A stretch of DNA of 38,385 nucleotides, taken from the IMG/VR virus record IMGVR_UViG_3300024346_000204, positions 1 to 38,385 of that record, one strand, 5' to 3'. Of this stretch, positions 8,661-15,891 are shown one piece after another. Source of the DNA: a virus. The notes beneath the pieces are model-generated. The model saw nothing but the letters and a program-made list of their open reading frames with translations, made no database searches and had not been told where the DNA came from. Both the position numbers and the translations under genes were made by a program. The first letter of the stretch is position 1, and every line of letters begins with the position of its first letter.

Positions 8661-10862
8661 TTATGCCGCGATCAATCCGCCAGGCCGTTTCTGCCTGATC
8701 AATTCTGCCTGCACCGCCTGCGCCACTGCACGGGCCAGCGCCTCGCCTTGGCCGGCATTGCCCTGCACGCTGGTGCCCTTGGCGTCCACTGACACGTTCA
8801 CCGTGGTGCCACCGCCAGCGCCGCCCTGCATCGCCACCGGGATGCGCCGGCCATCGGGAAGCGGCACATAGGCCTCGGGCATCGAGCCCTCGCCGAACAT
8901 CGCCAGCTGCGGGCTGTTGGCGATGCCACCGTTGGCGTAGGTCTTCAGCGGCATCGGGCCGTCGCCGGTCATGATGCCGCCGTTGGCAAAGCCGAAGCCG
9001 CCGGCAATGCCCTTGACGATGGGCTGGATCACCATGATCTGCAGCAGCTGCCGGGCAATGTCCTTCAGCACGCCGGCAGCAATCTCGCGCAGGCTGTTGC
9101 CCCAGTTATCGGTGCCCTCAAGCAGCAGATCAAACGCTGAAGTGAGGCCGCCGCCGATCGTATCGGCAATGCCCATCACAAGCTGCTTGTTGCGCTCCTG
9201 CGCTTCAGTCAGGCCGGCGGATGCTGTAACAAGCGCAGTGATTTCATCCTTCTGCGCGGCGTAAAGCTCGGGCATCTCGCGCTGGATCTGCGCCAGCTTT
9301 TCGTTGATGTCGAGCTGGCGTTCCTGATCCGTTGTGAGCAGGCCCGACTCGCGGCGAAGCTCGGTCATTGCGTCGGCTTGCTGCTGAGTCAGCTCCTTCA
9401 GGCCGCCTTGATAGGTCTTGTCGGCCACGTCCACGTTGAGCCGCGACAGCTGGTTGATCAGCTCCTCAAACGGCTTGATGTCAAGCGAGCCGCCAGCGGC
9501 GTTAACTTCCCGCGCCAGCGTCACCACGTCGAGCGTGAGCTGCTTGATCTGCCGGTCGTTCTCGGTAATGGCTTCATTGCGATCCAGGAACAGCTGTTCC
9601 GTCCGCGTGGCACCCACGCCCTTATAGGCGGCCGTCACATCCGCCACGCTGTTGCGCAGCTCCTCCTGCAAGCTGATTGCTTGCTGGGTGAGACTGGCGC
9701 GCCGCTCCAGCAGCCGCTCCTGCTCAGATGCTGCGCGCTTGGCATCGGCTGCTGCCTTGCGGGCGGCTGATGCCGCTGATGCGTCGCTGCTGCTGGTGTC
9801 CAGCTCCATGTTGCGCCCGCCCGTGCGGCGGCCGGTGCCGGGGGAAGGGGCTCCGGTCCAGATCTTCTGGATCTGCGCAAAGTCCTGCTTGGCCTGCTCC
9901 AGCAGACCGCCGATACGGTTCTTCACCACATCAGCAGCGCCGCCAAAGTCACCCTGCAGCACCTTGCCGACCGCATCGAAATACGCCACCAGGTTCTTGA
10001 TGGCCACATCCACCAGCTTGATCGTCGCGTAGATCACCGTGGCGACCGCACGCAGGCCGAAGATGATCACATCGAACAGCGCCGACCAGTCCTGCTTGGT
10101 GTCGAACAGGTCGCCAAGCACCTCAAGAATTGACTGCAGCGCCGGCAGCAATGCGTCGGTCAGCTCTAGTCCGAAGCCTTGCGTCTTGATGCCGAACTCG
10201 GTGATCGTGTCATTGAACAGATCAGAGCGCGCTGCAAAGTCTTCGCCCACCTTGTAGATGAACTTGTCCATGCTGGCCGCGCCTTCGTTCAGCATCGGGA
10301 TCAGCTCAGCGCCAGACTTGCTGAATAGCGCAACGGCTGCGGCCGCCTTTTTCGCACCATCGGGCATGTCGGCAAAGCGATCAGCGATCTGCTTCAGCGC
10401 CTTGTCTGCCGGCACCACCTGGCCGTTGGCATCCTTGACATCTACGCCAAGCCGCTTGAAAGCGCTGGCCAATTTTTGATCGCCTTCAGCGGCCTTGACA
10501 AGGTTGACGCTGAGCTTGTTCAGGCCCTTACTCAGCGTGCCCATGTCCACGTCGGCCAGCTTGGCGGCGTTGCCGATGCCGATCAGCTGCTTGGCTGCGA
10601 TGCCGGTCTTGGCCTGCAGGTTGAACAGCTCATCGCCGGCGTCGATCGACTTCTTCACAACAGCCGTAAGGCCGCCCACGATGGCGCTGCCAGCGATCGC
10701 TGCACCGAAGCCTGCTACCGCGCCCTTGAGGTTGTTGAAGCCCAGCGCAGCATTCTTTGCCTTGCCCTGCAGCCCCTGCATGGAGTTGCCAAGCCGGCGG
10801 ATGTTGTTCTCGCCTTGAACGTCCGCCTTGATGCGGAGCAGGGCGTCCATGTTCATCGCCAT
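8661..10862 (-). CDS. H: Tail tape measure protein (gpH-like, 733 aa)
   Basis: This is the largest helical protein of the tail block. It has a hydrophobic Ala/Gly segment near residues 40-70, coiled-coil-rich stretches around 365-560 (many Gln, Arg, Glu and Leu), and a Gly-rich C-terminus with F-A-N-G-G-I-M and Y-A-N-G-G-I-A repeats, as in lambda-type tape measures. By the usual ~1.5 angstrom per residue rule it predicts a tail of about 110 nm. It follows the tail chaperones G/T directly, one base after the T stop. Confidence 0.95.
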   Translation of the reverse strand: MAMNMDALLRIKADVQGENNIRRLGNSMQGLQGKAKNAALGFNNLKGAVAGFGAAIAGSAIVGGLTAVVKKSIDAGDELFNLQAKTGIAAKQLIGIGNAAKLADVDMGTLSKGLNKLSVNLVKAAEGDQKLASAFKRLGVDVKDANGQVVPADKALKQIADRFADMPDGAKKAAAAVALFSKSGAELIPMLNEGAASMDKFIYKVGEDFAARSDLFNDTITEFGIKTQGFGLELTDALLPALQSILEVLGDLFDTKQDWSALFDVIIFGLRAVATVIYATIKLVDVAIKNLVAYFDAVGKVLQGDFGGAADVVKNRIGGLLEQAKQDFAQIQKIWTGAPSPGTGRRTGGRNMELDTSSSDASAASAARKAAADAKRAASEQERLLERRASLTQQAISLQEELRNSVADVTAAYKGVGATRTEQLFLDRNEAITENDRQIKQLTLDVVTLAREVNAAGGSLDIKPFEELINQLSRLNVDVADKTYQGGLKELTQQQADAMTELRRESGLLTTDQERQLDINEKLAQIQREMPELYAAQKDEITALVTASAGLTEAQERNKQLVMGIADTIGGGLTSAFDLLLEGTDNWGNSLREIAAGVLKDIARQLLQIMVIQPIVKGIAGGFGFANGGIMTGDGPMPLKTYANGGIANSPQLAMFGEGSMPEAYVPLPDGRRIPVAMQGGAGGGTTVNVSVDAKGTSVQGNAGQGEALARAVAQAVQAELIRQKRPGGLIAA

Positions 10863-10863
10863 G

Positions 10864-11193
10864 TCAGCTGCTCCTGCTATTAATCGAGACCATTGCCGCT
10901 CCCTCCATCACCTGCAGGTCCTCCAGGAGCGCGCGTTGGTCTTTCACTTCGTACATCATAAAGAGCCAGGCCACTGCTCCATAGTCCAGCCCCAGCACGC
11001 CGTTCATCGTGGTGCGCCACTGCGTCTGACACCGCAGGAACATCTCAACCACCGGCCAGTTTTCCTCCCACACTTCAAAGTCGCCTTCAGGCTCCAGCTC
11101 GGGCAGTGCCAACCCGAACACCGCTGCATCATCTTGCGTCTCATCCTTGACGCTGCCGCCAGCCCAATGCTCGGCGGCCTCTGTCAGTTTTTT
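10864..11193 (-). CDS. T: Tail assembly chaperone T extension, reached by -1 frameshift
   Basis: After slippage on A AAA AAC (11193-11187) the -1 frame stays open from CTG 11187 for 107 codons. It includes FGLALPELEPEGDFEVWEENW and the WRTTMNGVLGLDYGAVAWLF block of the DUF1799/gpT-like family. No good independent ribosome site precedes the GTG inside it, which supports expression as a gpG-T fusion of about 226 aa. In lambda the fusion recruits tail tube subunits to the tape measure. It ends one base before the tape-measure start. Confidence 0.88.
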   Translation of the reverse strand, partial: KKLTEAAEHWAGGSVKDETQDDAAVFGLALPELEPEGDFEVWEENWPVVEMFLRCQTQWRTTMNGVLGLDYGAVAWLFMMYEVKDQRALLEDLQVMEGAAMVSINSRSS

Positions 11194-11543
11194 CTCTTGG
11201 CTCCCTTGATGCTGTCCATGTAGGCCTTGATAATCGACACCGCCAAAAGCGGCACCTCCAGCAGCTGGCCCACTGCCTTCTCGCTGTAAGGGATCTCCTT
11301 GCCGTCATCGCCGGTGACGCCGGCCCAACCAACCAGCACCTCCTTGGCAAGCTCGGTGAGGCGCTCCAGATCGCCTAAGTCCTCAAGCTGCTGCAGCTCC
11401 GCCACCATTGGCCCAACGCGACTTTGCGGCAAGCGCTTGAACTCGCCGTCAAAGGTCTGTCGTTCATGCCGGCCACCATCGACGGGGATGTCAAAGGCGA
11501 CCGGCCAAGTGTAGGTGTCGGACTGCTTGAGGACAAACGCCAT
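11184..11543 (-). CDS. G: Tail assembly chaperone G (119 aa)
   Basis: The protein MAFVLKQSDTYTWPVAF... is a short acidic, helical chaperone located between tail tube and tape measure, the fixed place of lambda gpG. The start at 11543 lies 14 bases after the tail tube stop. A longer frame upstream overlaps the tail tube gene and is not used. The gene ends GAKRKN-stop, and the last codons AAA AAC form the slippery site. Its C-terminus is basic. Confidence 0.88.
   Translation of the reverse strand: MAFVLKQSDTYTWPVAFDIPVDGGRHERQTFDGEFKRLPQSRVGPMVAELQQLEDLGDLERLTELAKEVLVGWAGVTGDDGKEIPYSEKAVGQLLEVPLLAVSIIKAYMDSIKGAKRKN
11187..11193 (-). promoter_or_regulatory. Programmed -1 frameshift slippery heptamer A AAA AAC
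   Basis: Read on the minus strand, the zero frame of gene G is AGA AAA AAC TGA, so the heptamer A AAA AAC is in the correct phase (X XXY YYZ) one codon before the stop. The -1 frame continues without a stop into gene T. This is the same design as the lambda G/GT site (there GGGAAAG). Confidence 0.9.
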
Positions 11544-11557
11544 GCAGGGTGCTCCTA

Positions 11558-12718
11558 TCAGGTGAAGGTGAGTTTCACTTCGTCGTTGCCGGCCGTGGTC
11601 GGGATGGCGACGTAGGGAATACTTAGCATCTGGATGCCGTCCTGGTCGGCGTAGGACGGGTTGGTGATGTCTACCTTGGGCGCCAGTAGCGTAACCCGGT
11701 TGCCGGCAGTGCTGCCATGCAGCAAGGTCAACGTTCCGGTGGTGTCGTTGTTGGCGATTGTGAAAAAGTCCTTTTGCGCGATCGTTGGCGCCTCGATCAT
11801 GCACTCACCAGCCGGGGCGCGGTTGGTGATCATCACCTCCTTGGTGCAACCAACCAGCTCGCGGTAGACCGTTTCGTTAGCCACGTTGAACGACAACGAC
11901 TGCAGGCAGGCGGTGTAGTTCAGGATCGAGAATGCGCTGGTGTTGCCAGCCTTGAAGATCACCGGCGTGGCTTGATCGCTGTAAGTGGTGGTTGGTGCAG
12001 CAGTGTCGGTCGGTGCGTTGTAGATGCCGGTCAGCTGGAAATCGATTGTCGGGATCTCACCCACGCCGGTGGTCAGCGTGAAGGTGCCGCGCGCGCCGGT
12101 GATCTTGTGCAGCACGCCATCGTTGTTGAAGTAGATCGTGGCGCTGCTGAAGCCCGTGCTGACGGGCAGGTAGCCCACGTTGGCGGCGATGCTGTAAGCA
12201 GAGGCAGCAGCCGGTACGAAGGTAGCGGTAGAGGCCTGCACCGTCGCCACCTTGGAAGAACCGACGTAATCGGTGATCAGGCCAATGTGACCGTTGCCGG
12301 TGCCGCTGGTGATCGAAACCACCATGCCGTTATAGAAGTCATCCACGGAACTGGCGCCAGCGGCCAGCGTGATGGTGCCTGCACCACCTGCCGTTGCTGA
12401 TCCGGTGACAGCTGCAGCGGTAATGGTTTCAGCCATGCCGCAGGCCTTCAGCAGGCTGCTGAAGCGTGGCGCGGTGGCGGCAGCACCAGAGCCGGCCATC
12501 TCCACCTGGAAGGAGATGCTGACGCGGGTCTGTGCCAGCAGCTGGTCGGAGTTGCCCAGATAGTTGCGGATCAAGTCGCGGCTGACGACATCAGCCTCGA
12601 TTGGTGTCACATCAAGACTGCGCACCAGCAGCGCATCAGTGCCAGCCGGAGTGATGTCCACGCCATAGCTGGCCTCGGACTTACAAAGGATTAGGCGTTT
12701 GCGGGAAAGCAGAGCCAT
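11558..12718 (-). CDS. Major tail tube protein (386 aa)
   Basis: The protein begins MALLSRKRLILCKSEASYGVD, a start typical of siphophage tail tube subunits, with the conserved SYGVD-x-TPAGTDALLV part. It then has a Gly/Ala/Thr-rich inserted section (about 100-170), possibly an Ig-like or linker region, and a beta-rich C-terminal half. GAGG stands about ten bases before the ATG. Placement between the tail terminator (gpU-like) and the chaperones G/T fits lambda gpV. At 386 aa it is longer than lambda gpV (246 aa). Confidence 0.9.
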   Translation of the reverse strand: MALLSRKRLILCKSEASYGVDITPAGTDALLVRSLDVTPIEADVVSRDLIRNYLGNSDQLLAQTRVSISFQVEMAGSGAAATAPRFSSLLKACGMAETITAAAVTGSATAGGAGTITLAAGASSVDDFYNGMVVSITSGTGNGHIGLITDYVGSSKVATVQASTATFVPAAASAYSIAANVGYLPVSTGFSSATIYFNNDGVLHKITGARGTFTLTTGVGEIPTIDFQLTGIYNAPTDTAAPTTTYSDQATPVIFKAGNTSAFSILNYTACLQSLSFNVANETVYRELVGCTKEVMITNRAPAGECMIEAPTIAQKDFFTIANNDTTGTLTLLHGSTAGNRVTLLAPKVDITNPSYADQDGIQMLSIPYVAIPTTAGNDEVKLTFT

Positions 12719-12729
12719 TGCTCACATCC

Positions 12730-12795
12730 TCATTTGTGTGGGTTGTGGCCGGTGCTGCCGCCCTGGCCGGAGTTCTGATCCATGTTAGCCATCAT
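12730..12795 (-). CDS. Possible 21-aa peptide between gpU-like and tail tube genes
   Basis: A tiny frame (MMANMDQNSGQGGSTGHNPHK) starts at overlapping ATG codons on the gpU-like stop and ends ten bases before the tail tube start, just ahead of its GAGG site. It fills an otherwise empty gap and could couple translation of the two genes. No family is recognised, and it may be chance. Confidence 0.3.
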   Translation of the reverse strand: MMANMDQNSGQGGSTGHNPHK

Positions 12796-13220
12796 GCTGT
12801 CGCCAGATTAGTCACGCTGGTGCGGTAGCGGACCAAGTAGTCGCAGCTGATCACGCCGGCAGGTTGGTCTGCATCGACCATTTCAAAGCCAACGCTCTGC
12901 GGCTGGATGTCCATGGCGTAACCGCCAAGGGTCAAGTCTGCCATCAGCTTGCTGTGCAGGCTTTCAACAATCGGGTCGGCTTGCTGGTCTGGCACATCAC
13001 CGCGCACGATCACAGCCACCCGCACCGTGAGGCTCCAGTCCAGCGTCGGCAGGGCGGTGTTCTGCTGCGCGGTGTCGTTGATCGGCTCGATGACGATCGC
13101 CGGGCTCTCCTGCCTGGCCATCGGCTCGACGCGGCTGCGGTAGATCCGCGTGCCGACGCCGGTGGTGCCGGTGAGCTGGGTGCGGATGGCAGTGAGGATG
13201 GTCTCGCGCTTGGTGGTCAT
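12792..13220 (-). CDS. U: Tail terminator protein (gpU-like, 142 aa)
   Basis: The protein begins with ILTAIRTQLTGTTGVGTRIYRSRVEPMARQESPAIVIEP (residues ~8-46), the pattern of lambda gpU-type minor tail proteins that cap the growing tail. A WSLTVRVAVIVRG strand block and a C-terminal DYLVRYRT motif follow. It lies directly before the tail tube gene, as U precedes V in lambda. Its ATG overlaps the stop of the preceding fibre-like gene. Confidence 0.85.
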   Translation of the reverse strand: MTTKRETILTAIRTQLTGTTGVGTRIYRSRVEPMARQESPAIVIEPINDTAQQNTALPTLDWSLTVRVAVIVRGDVPDQQADPIVESLHSKLMADLTLGGYAMDIQPQSVGFEMVDADQPAGVISCDYLVRYRTSVTNLATA

Positions 13221-14287
13221 CAGTAGTCGGTCTCCAAGTAGCAGCTCATAAGGGCAACGCCGATCACGCTGCTGGTGCCGCCCACACTCATCCAGCCCCT
13301 AGGTGCCAGGAGCGTGGTGTTGGTGGGCATGTTGGTGGTGATCGTGCCAGTGGCTGTGGCTCCGGTGCCGAGATCGGTCACGGCGTAGCTCACCGACTGC
13401 GTGCTGCCGGGTGGTGAGAACAAGGCCAGCTCGTAGGCCTTGGTGCGGTCTGCCGTTGGCACTGGAAAGCTCGCGCTTAATGCGACCTTGGTGACTGCAC
13501 CAGCGCCCCGGTGCATGATCTGGATGTTGGCATCAGCCGCGTCCCAACCCATGCCGATGATATTGGTGATCGTGCTCGGCTCAACATCGGTCGGTGCAGC
13601 GGTGACGTTGGCCATGCCGCAAAAGGCGCGGTTTGTAGTTGTTGCCACGCCGGTAGCAGGCCCCCATCGGCAGACAAAGAAGAACCCGCCTTCATCAGCT
13701 GCGACGCCGCCGACCGTCCAGCCGGTGTTGGGGTAACGCCAGCCGGCAACCGCCGTGGTGGCTGCGGTGGTGACGAGATACTCAAGGCGCTGCGTTCGCG
13801 TGTGCCTGTTGGTGGTGGCAATGTTGGCGGCGGTTGCAGTGCCTGTTGCAGTCAGCGTGACGGTGCCGGCAACGGCAGGCGCGTTAGAGCCCGCCACGCC
13901 TGTCCAGATGCTCACCCGAACCTGAGCCAGCGATGGCTGCAGCGCAGCGTCAGCACTGGTCGAGGCGTCCTTGAATGCCAGAAGGGATCGCCCGCCGATT
14001 GCTAGTGAGCTGATCTTGACGCCTGCTGGTGGCTGCGTGACCACAGCATTGACAGCAAGAACAAGGTCGCCATCATGGATCGTCACATCGCCAGCACCCG
14101 CCAGCGTGCCTGCGTTGTTGAACTGCACTTGCCCGGTGCTGCCGCCCGCTCCAGCTGCTGGAGCAGCTGCCCATGTCGGGATTGCACCAGCGCCGGCTGA
14201 TTGCAGCACTTGGCCGGAGGTGCCGGCGCTGCCGTTCAGCTCCAGCGGCCCGGACAGATTGGCGCCAGTGAGCAGGTTTCTTGTCAT
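13220..14287 (-). CDS. Fibre-like structural protein between head and tail genes (355 aa)
   Basis: The N-terminus (MTRNLLTGANLSGPLELNGSAGTSGQVLQSAGAGAIPTW) is a short fibre or trimerisation stalk pattern found in phage appendage proteins, followed by GSTGQVQFNNAG repeats. From about residue 90 on it is beta-rich with a concanavalin-like appearance (RTKAYELALFSPPG, GWMSVGG). No catalytic motif is visible. It lies between the head-tail joining and tail terminator genes, so it could be a head or neck fibre. Both ends overlap neighbours by one base (TGATG). Confidence 0.7.
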   Translation of the reverse strand: MTRNLLTGANLSGPLELNGSAGTSGQVLQSAGAGAIPTWAAAPAAGAGGSTGQVQFNNAGTLAGAGDVTIHDGDLVLAVNAVVTQPPAGVKISSLAIGGRSLLAFKDASTSADAALQPSLAQVRVSIWTGVAGSNAPAVAGTVTLTATGTATAANIATTNRHTRTQRLEYLVTTAATTAVAGWRYPNTGWTVGGVAADEGGFFFVCRWGPATGVATTTNRAFCGMANVTAAPTDVEPSTITNIIGMGWDAADANIQIMHRGAGAVTKVALSASFPVPTADRTKAYELALFSPPGSTQSVSYAVTDLGTGATATGTITTNMPTNTTLLAPRGWMSVGGTSSVIGVALMSCYLETDY

Positions 14288-15075
14288 CAGCCAACAACCA
14301 CGACGCGGTAAGCGTTGGAGGCAGGAGCAGTCGCAAACACAACCGTCAGCGTGTTGGTCGTGGCGTGAGTCACGTCTGTAATCACTTCGTCGCCGCCGCT
14401 GTTTGCAAAAACAGTCACGGCTACATCAAGGCTGCCTAGGTTGTGAGTCACCGTGTAGCTGGTGGCTGAACCGTCGCCAATGCTGACGGCAAACTTTTTG
14501 ATGCGGCCGCTCCAGGTGGCAAGCTTCAGCGGTGTGACAATCCGCAGGTCATCGGTGCCGGTGTTGACCTCGGCCTGGGTGGCAAGCTCAGCAATGCCTG
14601 CCGTGGTCTCACTGGCGGCTGGTGCTGCAGTGCCGAAGGTCACCCAGCTGACAGCGCTAGAGCCGATCGTCCCGTTGATCTGATCCTGCCGGTAGGTGGT
14701 GGCGGCGCTGGTGCCTTCCTCAACCGTGGTGACGGCCTGCTCAAGCTCAGGGAAGGTGCTGGCATCAAGCGAGCGGGTGGCGGCGCTGGCAGCGCCATTC
14801 CAGACGTAAATGCCGTTCTCTGTTGTCGTTGACTGCGCCCGCACCAGGATGCGATCACCCGACACCATCGTGATGCCGTCGATCGTCGCGCCAGGGCTGG
14901 CCAAGTTCAGGTTGGCCTGCGTTGCGACGCGGCAGCTATCTTTCCACGCCAAGCCCTCTACCAGCGAGTCCACATAGGACTTGGGCACCGCATCGCCAGT
15001 GGCGGATGGGGTGGGCAGGTTGACAACCTTGGAGACTGACTGGAAGTCGAAGTCTGTGAAAATCTTTCTAGCCAT
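14287..15075 (-). CDS. Fibre-like structural protein with duplicated C-terminal domain (262 aa)
   Basis: The N-terminal section VVNLPTPSATGDAVPKSYVDSLVEGLAWKDS is a classical phage fibre motif, followed by ENGIYVWNGAASAATRS, also common in tail fibres. The C-terminal ~55 residues (TSYTVTHNLGSLDVAVTVF... EVITDVTHATTNTLTVVF) match the C-terminus of the upstream 202-aa protein. It starts one base after that gene. A role as a fibre at the neck or capsid is inferred from location; the lambda block has no equivalent here. Confidence 0.75.
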   Translation of the reverse strand: MARKIFTDFDFQSVSKVVNLPTPSATGDAVPKSYVDSLVEGLAWKDSCRVATQANLNLASPGATIDGITMVSGDRILVRAQSTTTENGIYVWNGAASAATRSLDASTFPELEQAVTTVEEGTSAATTYRQDQINGTIGSSAVSWVTFGTAAPAASETTAGIAELATQAEVNTGTDDLRIVTPLKLATWSGRIKKFAVSIGDGSATSYTVTHNLGSLDVAVTVFANSGGDEVITDVTHATTNTLTVVFATAPASNAYRVVVVG

Positions 15076-15076
15076 A

Positions 15077-15685
15077 TCAGGTCAACCTCGCAAAGCCGGC
15101 CAGGGGTACTGAGAACACGATAACGGTCTGATTGGTGGTCGGATGCGACACGTCCGCCTCGATCTCCTGGCTGCCGCTGTCGAACACCTCGACGCTTGGC
15201 ACGAAGCCCAGGTTGTGGTTGATGGTCCAGGTGCTGGCTGCCACCGCCTGCGTGTAGACATAGGCGGCGCCGCCATCGGGGCCGTCCACCCATTGCGTGC
15301 CGTCGTACTTCAGCACCTCGCCAGCAGCCGGGCTGACCAGCTCCACATCCGCAAGATCATCAAGGCCAAACTCACGCGGCTGGCCGCCCGGTGCCGTCGC
15401 CGCCGGTGCCAGCTTCATCAGGCCGATCTCAACAAACGCGCCATCATCAAGTTGCCGCGTCTCGCGCACCTGATAGTTGATGCCGTCCACCGTGATGCCG
15501 TCTCCGTACAACAACCCGCCGAAGTCGGCGTAACGGGCGGTCAGCGTGTAGTCGGTGCTCAGCACCATCTCGCCGGCCAGTACCTGCGTCGGCATGTCCA
15601 AAATGCCCAATGCCGAAATGGCGCCACTGGTAGCAGTGACGCCAAAGTCGTTGAGGAACAGGCTTAGGTCCTCAGTCAGCGCCAT
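15077..15685 (-). CDS. Head-tail joining protein fused to fibre-like domain (202 aa)
   Basis: The N-terminal ~95 residues (MALTEDLSLFLNDFGVTATSG... LADEM-like strands, GDGITVDGINYQVRETRQLDDG) resemble the small beta-barrel head-tail joining proteins of the gpFII type. From about residue 105 a LDDLADVEL...LKYDGTQWV motif, seen in phage appendages, leads to a C-terminal domain STWTINHNLGFVPSVEVFDSG shared with the next protein. The start overlaps the upstream 60-aa gene by 14 bases. The joining role is from family pattern and position; the fused fibre domain is unusual. Confidence 0.7.
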   Translation of the reverse strand: MALTEDLSLFLNDFGVTATSGAISALGILDMPTQVLAGEMVLSTDYTLTARYADFGGLLYGDGITVDGINYQVRETRQLDDGAFVEIGLMKLAPAATAPGGQPREFGLDDLADVELVSPAAGEVLKYDGTQWVDGPDGGAAYVYTQAVAASTWTINHNLGFVPSVEVFDSGSQEIEADVSHPTTNQTVIVFSVPLAGFARLT

Positions 15686-15854
15686 CGGTTTTCACCTTGC
15701 GGGTTGCCCGTGGCTTGGGTTCATCGGCTGGCGCCTCAACGGCGCGGCCAATGCGCAGCAGCTCGGCAGCTACAGCACTATCCAGTTCATAGACCTTGCC
15801 AGCCTCAAGGTATTCACCCCGAGCAGCGCAGTCAGTTTCGATGAGAACCTTCAT
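15672..15854 (-). CDS. Small phage protein after capsid gene (60 aa)
   Basis: MKVLIETDCAARGEYLEAGKVYEL belongs to a common class of short phage proteins found near capsid genes, with a KVRFL-type strand, a G-x-x-Y-x-A-G-x-V-x-E-L motif and a basic tail (PKPRATRKVK). I chose ATG 15854 because the longer frame runs back through the terminator hairpin into the capsid gene. Its ATG follows the T-run of the terminator by only four bases and has no Shine-Dalgarno sequence. Function is not known. Confidence 0.7.
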   Translation of the reverse strand: MKVLIETDCAARGEYLEAGKVYELDSAVAAELLRIGRAVEAPADEPKPRATRKVKTDGAD

Positions 15855-15858
15855 GAGT

Positions 15859-15884
15859 AAAAAAGGGGGCGGTTGCCCGCCCCC
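15859..15884 (-). terminator. Rho-independent terminator after protease-capsid gene
   Basis: On the minus strand GGGGGCGG, loop GCAA and CCGCCCCC form a perfect 8-bp GC stem directly followed by six T. It starts 7 bases after the capsid stop. It probably lowers transcription of the downstream joining and tail genes relative to the capsid, since no new promoter is visible after it. Confidence 0.9.
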
Positions 15885-15891
15885 GCTCCTA

